Shown: in pieces, positions 17,933 to 25,885 of the stretch
How positions within the stretch are numbered: position 1 is the first letter of the stretch
Layout: each line of letters starts with the position of its first letter
NCBI RefSeq assembly: GCF_028737265.1
Contig: NZ_JAQZAK010000012.1
Coordinates: forward strand, 119,997 to 183,996
Direction: 5' to 3'
Length of the DNA stretch: 64,000 nucleotides
DNA from: Actinomycetospora callitridis
Lineage (GTDB): Bacteria > Actinomycetota > Actinomycetes > Mycobacteriales > Pseudonocardiaceae
Position numbers and translations under genes: made by a program
Notes under the pieces: generated by a model
Told to the model about the DNA's origin: nothing
The model's input: only the letters and a program-made list of their open reading frames with translations
Database searches by the model: none

Positions 17933-20731
17933 GTGGACGACGAGCGGCGCACGGACCGCGGGGGAGCACGACCCCCCGGTGCCAGACCCGGCGCCACCCC
18001 GCCCGGACCGCCGTCCCCCGGAGACGGGCGAGGTGACGCACGAGGTGCCCCGCCCGGCCCACCGCGCACGGCGCAGGGCCCACCCGGCCCACCGCCCGGA
18101 CCGCCCCGTCCTCCGCAGGGTTCCCCCGGTCCACGCAACGGAGGACAGGGCCGCCCCGCACGCCCTCCCCAGTCCCCCGCCCCCGACGGCGCCCTGCCCG
18201 CAGGCTGGCGCCCGGTGCCCCCGTCGCAGAACCCCACCCACCACTCGGCCTTCGACGAGCCGACCGTCACCGACACCGAGGCCGTCGGCGCGACGCGGCG
18301 CAGCGCGGTCGGCACGGTCACGCCCCCCGAGGGAGCCGGCCAGACCCGCGAGCCGCGTCTGCTGACGCACGACAGCGGACGGACCGGCAGCCGCAACGGC
18401 ACCGGCAGCGCGACGCGCGCGATGGCCCCCACCGCGACGGCCGCCACCTCGCGCTCGGCGATGGCGGGCGGCGGCCTGTCCGGCACGGCGGTGTCCCCGC
18501 GCCCCGCCCGTCCCGGTCGGGGCGGGGACGACGACGAGCCGCCCCGCGGGCGCCGCCCGGGACGCGACGGCTCCGCGCCCGAGCCGAAGGGCCGCAAGCG
18601 CCGCATCCGGCGCATCGTCTTCCTGCTGATCGGGCTGCTCGTGCTCGGCCCGGTCCTGGCCTTCGCCGTCGGCTGGATCTTCTTCCGCGTGCCGACGCCC
18701 GACGACGCGACCAACAACCAGGTCGCGACGATCTCCTACGCCAACGGGACCTCGCTGGCCTCGCTCGTGCCCGAGCAGGGCAACCGGATCAAGGTGCCGA
18801 TCACCCAGGTCCCGCTGCACGTGCAGCAGGCGGTGCTCTCGGCCGAGGACCGGTCGTTCTACTCGAACCTCGGCTTCGACCCGGTCGGCATCCTGCGTGC
18901 GGCGTTCAACCAGGCCACCGGAGGCAGCGGCGGCGGCTCGACGATCACCCAGCAGTACGTGAAGAACGTGCTCGTGGGCGACGAGTACTCGCTGTGGCGC
19001 AAGTACCGCGAGGTGGTGATCGCGGCGAAGATCTCCCAGGAGCAGAGCAAGGAGGAGATCCTCGGCAACTACCTCAACACGATCTACTTCGGTCGCGGTG
19101 CCTACGGCATCCAGGCGGCGGCGCAGTCGTACTTCGACAAGGACGTCTCGCAGCTCTCGGTCTCCGAGGGCGCCGTGCTCGCGGGCCTGATCCAGTCGCC
19201 GTCGCGCTGGGACCCGGCGGTCGACCGCGGGATGTCCGAGCAGCGGTGGGCCTTCGTCCTCGACGGGATGGTCGGCCAGAACTGGCTGCCGGCCGCCGAG
19301 CGCGGCGCGCAGACGTTCCCGGCCGCGATCCCGCCGCAGCCGCGGCGCAGCGGCATCCCCGACAACGACCGCGGCCACATCGTGTCCGCGGTGCGCGCGG
19401 AGCTGAACTCCTACGGCATCACCGAGACCCAGGTGAACCAGGAGGGCCTGCAGGTCACGACGACGATCGACCCGCGCCGGCAGGACCAGGCCGTCGAGTC
19501 GGTCGAACGACGCCTGCGCGGTCAGCCGGCGAACCTGCGGACGGCGCTCGTGTCGGTCGACCCGCGCACCGGAGCGGTGCTGGCCTACTACGGCGGCGAG
19601 GACGGGTCCGGCTTCGACTACGCGCAGAGCGAGCGCCAGCCCGGGTCGTCGTTCAAGCCGTTCGTGCTGCTCGCCGGGCTCCAGCGCAATCCCAACCCGA
19701 TCGGCCTTGGCACGACGTTCGACGGCTCGAGCCCGCAGACGATCGCGGGCACCGAGGTGGAGAACAACGAGGGCGAGAACTGCGGGAACTGCGACCTGCG
19801 CACGGCGATGACCCAGTCGATCAACACGGTCTTCTACCAGCTCGGCGTGCAGGTCGGCCCGCAGCGCGTCGCCGATGCGGCGCACCAGGCGGGCGTCTCC
19901 GCGCCGCTCGAGGCGCCCAGCGGCGGCATCTCGCTGGGTGACCGCGAGGTCCGGCCCAGCGACATGGCCGCGGCCTACGCGACGTTCGCGGCGGACGGCG
20001 TCTACCACCGGCCGCACCTGGTGAGCCGGGTGACGACGGCCGACGGTCGCGTGCTCTTCGACGCGGGCGCGCCGGCCGGCGAGACGCGGATGACCCAGCA
20101 GCTCGCCCGCAACGTCGTCGAGGCGATGCTGCCGGTGGCCGACCACTCGGAGATCCCGCTCTCGGGCGGTCGTCCCGTGGCGTCCAAGACCGGCACCGTG
20201 CAGTCCTCGGTCGACGGCCAGAACAACGACGCCTGGATGGTCGGCTTCACCCCCTCGATCTCGACCGCCGTGTGGGTCGGCACCGACGACAACACCCCGA
20301 TCAAGAACGGCGACGGCCGCCCGATCTACGGGCGCGGCGTGCCCGGCCAGATCTGGCAGGGCTACATGAACGACGCCCTGCGCGGCGACCCGGTCGAGCA
20401 GTTCTCGGACTTCCGGCCGATCGGCACCCCGCCGCAGACCACGCCGGCGGCGCCGCCCGACCAGCCGGGCTGCGTCGAGGGCCAGCCGTGCCCGCCGGAG
20501 AACCAGGACCAGGGCGGCGACCCGAACCAGGGCGACCAGGGTCAGGGCGACCAGGGTCAGGGCGACCAGGGCGGCTTCTTCGGCGACCAGGGCCAGGGCG
20601 ACCAGCAGAACCAGGGCGATCAACAACAGAACCAGGACCAGCAAGACCAGGGAAATGCCACTACGGACGGCGGCCTCTTCGATGATGGCGGCGATGCTGT
20701 TGGTGCCCCAGACGATGGCGGCGGTGGCTGA
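17933..20731 (+). CDS. Class A penicillin-binding protein (PonA-like)
   Basis: A 932-residue bifunctional peptidoglycan synthase. Residues 1-225 are a Pro/Gly-rich cytoplasmic tail, residues about 227-250 a membrane helix, then the GT51 glycosyltransferase domain (AEDRSFYSNLGFD with the catalytic Glu near residue 304, and GGSTITQQYVKN near 333). The transpeptidase domain has SxxK in PGSSFKP (about 569-575), SxN in SINTVFY (about 628) and KTGT near 752. The C-terminus after about 850 is an Asn/Gln/Gly/Asp-rich tail with QGDQG repeats, probably a flexible wall-facing segment. GTG 17933 has GGGAGG upstream. Orthologue by position of M. tuberculosis ponA1. Confidence 0.95.
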   Translation: MDDERRTDRGGARPPGARPGATPPGPPSPGDGRGDARGAPPGPPRTAQGPPGPPPGPPRPPQGSPGPRNGGQGRPARPPQSPAPDGALPAGWRPVPPSQNPTHHSAFDEPTVTDTEAVGATRRSAVGTVTPPEGAGQTREPRLLTHDSGRTGSRNGTGSATRAMAPTATAATSRSAMAGGGLSGTAVSPRPARPGRGGDDDEPPRGRRPGRDGSAPEPKGRKRRIRRIVFLLIGLLVLGPVLAFAVGWIFFRVPTPDDATNNQVATISYANGTSLASLVPEQGNRIKVPITQVPLHVQQAVLSAEDRSFYSNLGFDPVGILRAAFNQATGGSGGGSTITQQYVKNVLVGDEYSLWRKYREVVIAAKISQEQSKEEILGNYLNTIYFGRGAYGIQAAAQSYFDKDVSQLSVSEGAVLAGLIQSPSRWDPAVDRGMSEQRWAFVLDGMVGQNWLPAAERGAQTFPAAIPPQPRRSGIPDNDRGHIVSAVRAELNSYGITETQVNQEGLQVTTTIDPRRQDQAVESVERRLRGQPANLRTALVSVDPRTGAVLAYYGGEDGSGFDYAQSERQPGSSFKPFVLLAGLQRNPNPIGLGTTFDGSSPQTIAGTEVENNEGENCGNCDLRTAMTQSINTVFYQLGVQVGPQRVADAAHQAGVSAPLEAPSGGISLGDREVRPSDMAAAYATFAADGVYHRPHLVSRVTTADGRVLFDAGAPAGETRMTQQLARNVVEAMLPVADHSEIPLSGGRPVASKTGTVQSSVDGQNNDAWMVGFTPSISTAVWVGTDDNTPIKNGDGRPIYGRGVPGQIWQGYMNDALRGDPVEQFSDFRPIGTPPQTTPAAPPDQPGCVEGQPCPPENQDQGGDPNQGDQGQGDQGQGDQGGFFGDQGQGDQQNQGDQQQNQDQQDQGNATTDGGLFDDGGDAVGAPDDGGGG
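20531..20570. repeat. 15-bp repeats in PBP tail
   Basis: About 2.7 copies of the unit ggcgaccagggtcag in tandem, encoding GDQGQ repeats in the extracytoplasmic tail of the penicillin-binding protein. The same sequence type, less regular, continues to about 20650. Confidence 0.85.
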
Positions 20732-20755
20732 CGCGCGCCCTCAGGTCGGCACGCC

Positions 20756-22387
20756 GTGACCGGGGCGCCCACGCGCAGCGGTGTCCCGACGTCGGGGCGT
20801 GCCCGTACCCACGATCCCGCCTCGCTCGGCCCGGACCAGCGCGTCCGTCCGACCCACGAGGACCCGTTCGTCGCGTCGCTCTCGGCGGTCGTGGGCGGCC
20901 CGCTCGGCGAGCACGCCGTCGCGGGCCGCGCCCGTCACTTCACGCCGCTGCGCGTGGTGATGCTGCTGGCGATCGCCACCCTCGCGCTCGCCTGGTTCGC
21001 GAAGGCGCCGTGCCTGCAGCAGTACCCCGGCCAGAACGGGCTCGAGCTCGACTGGCGCGACGGCCGCCAGTACGTGGCGATGTGCTACTCCGACACCGTC
21101 CCGCTCTACACCGCCGAGCGCCTCGACGTCGGCGGGATCCCCTATGTGACGTCCTGGGTCGACCGTCGCGACGACGGCTCGGAGCAGGTGCGCTACATGG
21201 AGTACCCGGTGCTCACCGGGTTCTTCCAGTGGGCCAACGCCCGCCTCGCCGACCTCTGGCTCGCCGGCGCCGAGGCCGGTCTGCTGCCCGGCGGGCTGGC
21301 GGTGGTCGTCTACTTCGACCTCTCCGCGTTCTGGCTCGCCCTGGCCTGGCTGGTGACCGTCTGGGCGGTGGTGCGCCTGCGACCCGGGCGTCCCTGGGAC
21401 GCCGCCCTCGCCGCCGTGTCACCGCTCGTCGCGGTCCACGCGTTCACCAACTTTGACACCCTGGCCGTCGCGGCGGCGACGCTCGGGATGCTCGCGTGGG
21501 CACGGCGCCGTCCGGTGCTCGCGGGCGTGATCCTCGGTGTGGGCGCGGCGGCGAAGCTCTATCCGCTGTTCCTGCTGTATCCGCTGCTGCTGCTCTGCCT
21601 GCGCGCGGGACGCATGCGGGCCTGGGCGCAGGCGACCGCGGCCGGGGTCCTGGCGGTCGGGCTGGTCAACCTCCCGGTGGCCCTCGCGGCGCCGGCGGGT
21701 TGGTGGGAGTTCTTCCGCCTCAACGGCCAGCGCGGCGCCGACCCCGACTCGCTCTACAACGTCGTCTCCGGGCTCACGGGCTGGAGCGGCTTCGACGGGC
21801 AGCTCGCCCCCGGGCAGGACCCCACCGTGCTCAACGCGGTCAGCGCGGTCCTGTTCGCGGTGTGCTGCCTGGCGATCGCCCTGCTCGTGGTGCGCGCGCG
21901 GCGCCGGCCCCGGTTCGCCGCGATCGCGTTCCTCGTCATCGTCGCGTTCCTGCTGACGAACAAGGTCTGGAGCCCGCAGTACTCGCTGTGGCTCGTGCCG
22001 CTGGCGGTCCTGGCCTACCCGCGCTGGCGCCCGCTGCTCGCGTGGATGGTGCTCGACGCGCTGGTCTGGGCGCCGCGGATGTACTACTACCTCGGCACCG
22101 ACGCGAAGGGTCTGCCCGCGCCCTGGTTCTACGGCTCGGTGCTCGTGCGCGACCTCGCCGTCCTGGTCATCGCGGCGCTCGTGGTCCGGTCGGTGCTGCG
22201 TCCCGAGCACGACCCGATCCGCACGCCGCGGGACCCCTCGTTCTCCCGCGGTCTGGACGACCCGGACGGCGGTGTCCTCGACGACGCGCCCGACGACGCC
22301 CGTCGGTTGGCCCGGGTCGACGCGCTCCTCGACCCCGTGGTTGGGCTGTTCGGACGAGCACGCGGAGGGACTGGAGTCCCTCGATGA
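20756..22387 (+). CDS. GT87/DUF2029-type membrane glycosyltransferase
   Basis: A 543-residue polytopic membrane protein with about ten hydrophobic helices. It resembles the GT87 (DUF2029, PimE-like) family of polyprenol-phosphate-mannose-dependent mannosyltransferases, GT-C fold: a periplasmic loop after the first helix carries acidic residues (LELDWRDGRQY), and later segments GVGAAAKLYPLFLLYPLLL and TNKVWSPQYSLWLVPL are typical. The donor and acceptor are not shown. GTG 20756 starts 24 bp after the PBP gene, so the two are probably co-transcribed; M. tuberculosis has the same order (Rv0050, Rv0051). Confidence 0.88.
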   Translation: MTGAPTRSGVPTSGRARTHDPASLGPDQRVRPTHEDPFVASLSAVVGGPLGEHAVAGRARHFTPLRVVMLLAIATLALAWFAKAPCLQQYPGQNGLELDWRDGRQYVAMCYSDTVPLYTAERLDVGGIPYVTSWVDRRDDGSEQVRYMEYPVLTGFFQWANARLADLWLAGAEAGLLPGGLAVVVYFDLSAFWLALAWLVTVWAVVRLRPGRPWDAALAAVSPLVAVHAFTNFDTLAVAAATLGMLAWARRRPVLAGVILGVGAAAKLYPLFLLYPLLLLCLRAGRMRAWAQATAAGVLAVGLVNLPVALAAPAGWWEFFRLNGQRGADPDSLYNVVSGLTGWSGFDGQLAPGQDPTVLNAVSAVLFAVCCLAIALLVVRARRRPRFAAIAFLVIVAFLLTNKVWSPQYSLWLVPLAVLAYPRWRPLLAWMVLDALVWAPRMYYYLGTDAKGLPAPWFYGSVLVRDLAVLVIAALVVRSVLRPEHDPIRTPRDPSFSRGLDDPDGGVLDDAPDDARRLARVDALLDPVVGLFGRARGGTGVPR

Positions 22388-22559
22388 GGGCGGGTCCGGC
22401 TGCGGTGGCGTGTCGCCCGTCGGCCGCTCCGGCAGCCGGGTGAGGGTGGGCGTCACCACCGGGTTACTCGCTCGTTGGGTTCACGTGCCGCCGGGACGGC
22501 CCGCTCCCCCAGTGGGGCCTGCCCCGGTCTCCCCGGGCTCGTCAGAAAGGTCCTCCTCC

Positions 22560-23522
22560 ATGGCCGTGCGTCCTCCCCGTCTGCTGACGAGCCTCATCGC
22601 CGGCGGCCTGGTGACGGGATCACTGCTGCTCGGCGCCGGCTCGGCCGTCGCGGCCCCCGCCGCCGACGACGTCGTCGAGGCCCGCTGCGGCGAGACGGTG
22701 CGCGCGGAGGAGGGGCAGACCGTCAAGATCATCCCGACGCTCGGCCTGCCGTTCGAGCGCGAGGTCCGGACCGGGATGAAGCCGATCACGCAGCTGGTCG
22801 GCGGCATCCTCTGCCGCGTCCAGGTGCAGGTCGTCGAGCCCGTGAGCGAGCAGGTCGCCCAGGCCGCGCCGCCGCTGCGCCCGGCCACCGAGCAGCTCAG
22901 CGGGGCCACCGGCGCCGTGCTCGACGCCCCGCGCTCGGCGGCCACGACCGCGCCGCGCTCGCGGGCAGCGGTCCCGACGCCCGCCGCCGCGGCGCCGACC
23001 TTCACGCCCCAGCAGGCCGCCGCGGCCGCGCCGGCGTTCGCGCCCGCCTTCGGCGCGCTGCCCTCGTCGTTCCTCAAGGGCGCGGCGGGCCCGGCGCCCG
23101 GTGTGCGCGCCTTCGACCCGAACCTGCTGCTCGGCTCCGCCTTCCCGGGGCTGCGCGCCGGCTCGCCCGCCTATCTCGGGTACGACCCGGCCAGCGCGGT
23201 CACCACCGCGAGCCAGGTCCAGGCCCTGCCCGTCGACGCCCTCACCGAGGGTGGGGTCGGGGTGCCGGCGCTCATCGCGGTCCTGGCGCTCTCCGGCGTC
23301 GCGGCCTTCACGGTGCGCCGTGTCGTCCTCGGCCGCGCGGTCACGCCGTCGTCCGTGGGTGGCGCTGCCGCCGCGCCTGTGGCCGCCGCGGAGCCGGCGG
23401 ACGCGGACCAGGTGACGGCCGAGGTGGCCGGGGACCACGAGCCCGTCGACGAGGACACCGACGCGCAGGCCGAGGTCGACGCCGGGACCACGGTCGCCGC
23501 GCGCACGCCCGTCCCCGCCTGA
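22560..23522 (+). CDS. Hypothetical secreted, C-terminally membrane-anchored protein
   Basis: A 320-residue protein I do not recognise. The N-terminus is a good Sec signal (LLTSLIAGGLVTGSLLLGAGSAVAAPA). A short domain with two cysteines follows (EARCGETVRAEEG and GGILCRVQVQVVEP), which could form a disulfide. The middle is Ala/Pro-rich. Near residue 240 comes a single helix (GVPALIAVLALSGVAAFTVRRVVLG), then an Ala/Asp/Glu-rich tail. So it is a wall-spanning protein anchored by its C-terminal part. ATG 22560 is the start. It stands between the GT87 gene and the rpsF cluster. Function unknown. Confidence 0.75.
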   Translation: MAVRPPRLLTSLIAGGLVTGSLLLGAGSAVAAPAADDVVEARCGETVRAEEGQTVKIIPTLGLPFEREVRTGMKPITQLVGGILCRVQVQVVEPVSEQVAQAAPPLRPATEQLSGATGAVLDAPRSAATTAPRSRAAVPTPAAAAPTFTPQQAAAAAPAFAPAFGALPSSFLKGAAGPAPGVRAFDPNLLLGSAFPGLRAGSPAYLGYDPASAVTTASQVQALPVDALTEGGVGVPALIAVLALSGVAAFTVRRVVLGRAVTPSSVGGAAAAPVAAAEPADADQVTAEVAGDHEPVDEDTDAQAEVDAGTTVAARTPVPA

Positions 23523-23583
23523 GGATTCCCGGGAACCGCCGGGTCCGCCGCTGCGTCGGACCTGGTGAGGGCGCTCGCAGGGC

Positions 23584-23635
23584 GGTTCGGTAGCCTGGAC
23601 GGACCGAGAACCCCTCCTGTCACGGATCGTCCGTG
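23584..23635 (+). promoter_or_regulatory. Structured 5' leader of rpsF
   Basis: Two small stems precede rpsF. The first pairs GGTTCGGT (23584-23591) with ACC-GA-GAACC (23603-23612), leaving a two-base bulge. The second is CACGGA-TCG-TCCGTG (23621-23635). Leader RNAs of rpsF are known to bind the S6:S18 complex for feedback control in several phyla; whether this leader fits that motif needs an RNA covariance search. Confidence 0.35.
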
Positions 23636-23667
23636 GCCGCTGAGCCCATAGGAGGTGAGTGGTACTC

Positions 23668-23991
23668 GTGCGCCACTACGAACTGGTCGTCATCCTCGAG
23701 CCGAGCCTCGACGAGCGCACCATCGCCCCGTCCCTCGAGACGTTCCTCAACGTCGTCCGCAAGGACGGCGGCACCGTCGAGAACGTCGAGGTGTGGGGCC
23801 GCCGTCGCCTCGCCTACGAGATCGAGAAGCACGCCGAGGGCATCTACGCCGTCCTCGACGTGAACTGCGAGCCCGCCACGGTCAAGGAGATGGACCGTCA
23901 GCTCGCGCTCAACGAGTCGATCCTCCGCACCAAGGTCATGCGCCGCGACCCCGCCTTCGCCGGGCGTCGTGGCAAGGCCGGCGCTGCCTGA
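23668..23991 (+). CDS. rpsF: Ribosomal protein bS6
   Basis: Small-subunit protein S6, 107 residues, which binds 16S rRNA together with S18 in the platform. The N-terminus RHYELVVILEPSLDER and WGRRRLAYEIEKHAEGIY are family hallmarks; the tail FAGRRGKAGAA is slightly longer than in E. coli before modification. GTG 23668 was chosen because the protein should begin MRHYEL; the AGGAGGTGA box ends 9 nt upstream. An in-frame GTG at 23659 lies inside that box. First gene of rpsF-ssb-rpsR-rplI; its TGA overlaps the ATG of ssb. Confidence 0.96.
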   Translation: MRHYELVVILEPSLDERTIAPSLETFLNVVRKDGGTVENVEVWGRRRLAYEIEKHAEGIYAVLDVNCEPATVKEMDRQLALNESILRTKVMRRDPAFAGRRGKAGAA

Positions 23992-24545
23992 TGGCCGGCG
24001 ACACCGTCATCACCGTGGTCGGCAACCTCACTGCTGACCCGGAGCTGCGGTTCACGCCGTCGGGTGCCGCCGTCGCCAACTTCACCGTGGCGTCGACGCC
24101 GCGCACCTTCGACCGCCAGAGCGGCGAGTGGAAGGACGGCGAGGCCCTCTTCCTGCGCTGCAACATCTGGCGTCAGGCCGCGGAGAACGTCGCCGAGACG
24201 CTCACCCGCGGGGCCCGCGTCATCGTGCAGGGGCGGCTCAAGCAGCGGTCCTTCGAGACCCGTGAGGGCGAGAAGCGCACCGTCATCGAGCTCGAGGTCG
24301 ACGAGGTCGGCCCGTCCCTGCGCTACGCCACCGCGTCCGTCACCAAGGCCTCTCGGGGTTCCGGGGGCGGCGGTTACGGCGGCGGGGGCGGCAACGGCGG
24401 CTACGGCTCCGGCGGCTCCGGCGGGGGCTCCGGCTCCGGTGGGGGCTACGGCGGGGGCGACGACCCCTGGGCCTCCGCTCCGGCCGCCGGGTCCTCCGGC
24501 GGTGGCGGCAGCGGTGGCGGCTACGACGACGAGCCCCCGTTCTGA
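23991..24545 (+). CDS. ssb: Single-stranded DNA-binding protein
   Basis: A 184-residue SSB that coats single-stranded DNA in replication and repair. The OB fold covers residues 1-110 (DTVITVVGNLTADPELRFTP, FLRCNIWRQAAENVAETL, RVIVQGRLKQRSFETREGEK). A glycine-rich linker follows, and the C-terminus ends in the acidic DDEPPF tip that binds partner proteins. The ATG overlaps the rpsF stop (TGATG), so it is translationally coupled. This is the essential SSB by its place between rpsF and rpsR. Confidence 0.97.
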   Translation: MAGDTVITVVGNLTADPELRFTPSGAAVANFTVASTPRTFDRQSGEWKDGEALFLRCNIWRQAAENVAETLTRGARVIVQGRLKQRSFETREGEKRTVIELEVDEVGPSLRYATASVTKASRGSGGGGYGGGGGNGGYGSGGSGGGSGSGGGYGGGDDPWASAPAAGSSGGGGSGGGYDDEPPF

Positions 24546-24635
24546 CCTGGGCTCCCGCCCGCATCGACCTGTACGAATCGGCCCACCCGGCGCCCCACGG
24601 CGCGGCGGGCCACCACGCCTGGAAGTGAAGGAATC

Positions 24636-24872
24636 ATGGCGAAGCCGCCGATCCGCAAGCCGAAGAAGAAGGTCTGCACCTTCTGCAAGGACAAGAACCA
24701 GCTGATCGACTACAAGGACACGAACCTCCTGCGGAAGTACATCTCCGACCGCGGGAAGATCCGTGCGCGCCGGGTGTCGGGCAACTGCTCGCAGCACCAG
24801 CGTGACGTCGCGGTCGCGGTGAAGAACTCCCGCGAGATGGCGCTCCTGCCCTACACGTCGACCGCGCGCTGA
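24636..24872 (+). CDS. rpsR: Ribosomal protein bS18, zinc-type
   Basis: Small-subunit protein S18, 78 residues. It keeps CTFCKDKN near the N-terminus and a third cysteine in SGNCSQHQ with a nearby histidine, so it is a zinc-binding (C+) form. The segment KYISDRGKIRARRVSG is universal. Some actinobacteria carry a second, cysteine-free paralogue for zinc starvation; none is in this window. The start ATG 24636 follows GTGAAGGA. It is 90 bp after ssb and 11 bp before rplI. Confidence 0.96.
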   Translation: MAKPPIRKPKKKVCTFCKDKNQLIDYKDTNLLRKYISDRGKIRARRVSGNCSQHQRDVAVAVKNSREMALLPYTSTAR

Positions 24873-24883
24873 GGGAGGACGAC

Positions 24884-25333
24884 ATGAAGCTCATCCTCAC
24901 CGCCGACGTCGCCAACCTCGGCGGCCCCGGCGACACCGTCGAGGTCAAGGACGGCTACGGCCGCAACTTCCTGCTGCCCCGCGGCCTGGCCATCGTGGCC
25001 ACCCGCGGCGCCCAGAAGCAGGTCGACACGATCCGCCGCACCCAGGAGGGCAAGCGGATCCGCGACCTGGACCACGCCAAGGAGGTCGCCGGGCAGATCC
25101 AGGGCCTCGGCACCGTCACGGTCAGCGGCAAGGCCGGCCAGGGCGGGCGTCTCTTCGGCTCGGTCACCCCGGCCGACATCGTCGCGGCCGTGCGCTCGCA
25201 GGGCGGCCCGAACCTCGACAAGCGGTTCGTCGCCATCTCCGGGCACATCAAGTCGACCGGCGACCACAAGGTCACGGTCCGCCTGCACCCCGACGTCGCG
25301 GTGGATCTCCCCCTCGACGTCCAGGGCGGCTGA
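24884..25333 (+). CDS. rplI: Ribosomal protein bL9
   Basis: Large-subunit protein L9, 149 residues, which binds 23S rRNA near the L1 stalk. N-terminal domain: KLILTADVANLGGPGDTVEV then GYGRNFLLPRGLA; a long connecting helix and a C-terminal domain (GRLFGSVTPADI, VTVRLHPDVAVDL) complete the usual two-lobed shape. A GAGGGAGGA ribosome site lies just before ATG 24884. It is the last gene of the cluster and is followed by a strong hairpin. Confidence 0.97.
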   Translation: MKLILTADVANLGGPGDTVEVKDGYGRNFLLPRGLAIVATRGAQKQVDTIRRTQEGKRIRDLDHAKEVAGQIQGLGTVTVSGKAGQGGRLFGSVTPADIVAAVRSQGGPNLDKRFVAISGHIKSTGDHKVTVRLHPDVAVDLPLDVQGG

Positions 25334-25366
25334 CGGGTCGGGCTCCGCCTCGTCCCTCGCACCACT

Positions 25367-25399
25367 TCGGGCCCGGACCGCACGACGGTCCGGGCCCGA
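25367..25399 (+). terminator. Terminator after rplI
   Basis: A perfect 14-bp stem, TCGGGCCCGGACCG with CGGTCCGGGCCCGA, around the loop CACGA, 34 bp after the rplI stop. It should end the rpsF-rplI transcript and separate it from dnaB. No U-run follows, as expected in this GC range. Confidence 0.88.
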
Positions 25400-25885
25400 C
25401 GTGTGTCCGGACACGGACCCGCCGGGAATCTCCGGCTCGACCCGTCCGCACCGCCGCTCCCCCGTCCGGCGAGCCCCGGCCCCCGCTCGGCTCGCGACGC
25501 TGCGCGACCGGGTGAACACACGGACGACACGCGGCGGACGACGCGCCGACGTCTCCTTCATCCACTTGTTGTCCACAGCGCCCACAGGTCCTCCACCTGC
25601 GGCGATGGTTCGAGATCATGGGTTGCCCACAGGTTGTCCCCACCTGCGTGCCCACCGCGGGGGTGTGCTCGGTGGACCGATCCCGGTGTTGTCCCCAGGG
25701 CGTCCCCAGGGCCTGTTGGAGCCCTGCACGACGGGGACCTAGCGTGCGGTCGACACGGTCGGGAGACCGTGTCAGCGCCGCCGGCCGGTCCGGTGTCGTC
25801 GGGGCTGTCGGTGGGCCCTGCTAGAACGTGTGTTCGACGGACGTGTCCCGCCGGGTACACGTCCGAGGCGAGGGAGGGGACCGAC
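25400..25885. other. Long upstream region of dnaB
   Basis: Nearly 490 bp without a convincing gene. The only internal frames are arginine/cysteine-rich and lack ribosome sites. The region contains the DnaA-box-like cluster described separately (25569-25697) and presumably the dnaB promoter. No RNA gene is visible. Confidence 0.7.
25569..25697. promoter_or_regulatory. Cluster of DnaA-box-like sequences upstream of dnaB
   Basis: One exact actinobacterial DnaA box, TTGTCCACA, is at 25569-25577. Three one-mismatch copies follow: TTGCCCACA (25623-25631), TTGTCCCCA (25634-25642) and TTGTCCCCA (25689-25697). All face the same way. The known actinomycete consensus is TT(G/A)TCCACA. They may let DnaA regulate dnaB or titrate DnaA; this is not the usual origin position, which is next to dnaA. 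Confidence 0.6.

Noticed and set aside
17594..20644. A 1016-codon minus-strand frame opposite the penicillin-binding protein
   Set aside because: Composition is that of an antisense shadow (VLVLLLIALVLLV and Arg-rich runs); the sense strand has complete GT51 and transpeptidase motifs.
25618..25824. 68-codon frame upstream of dnaB
   Set aside because: No ribosome site, odd Cys/Arg-rich composition, and it overlaps the DnaA-box cluster.
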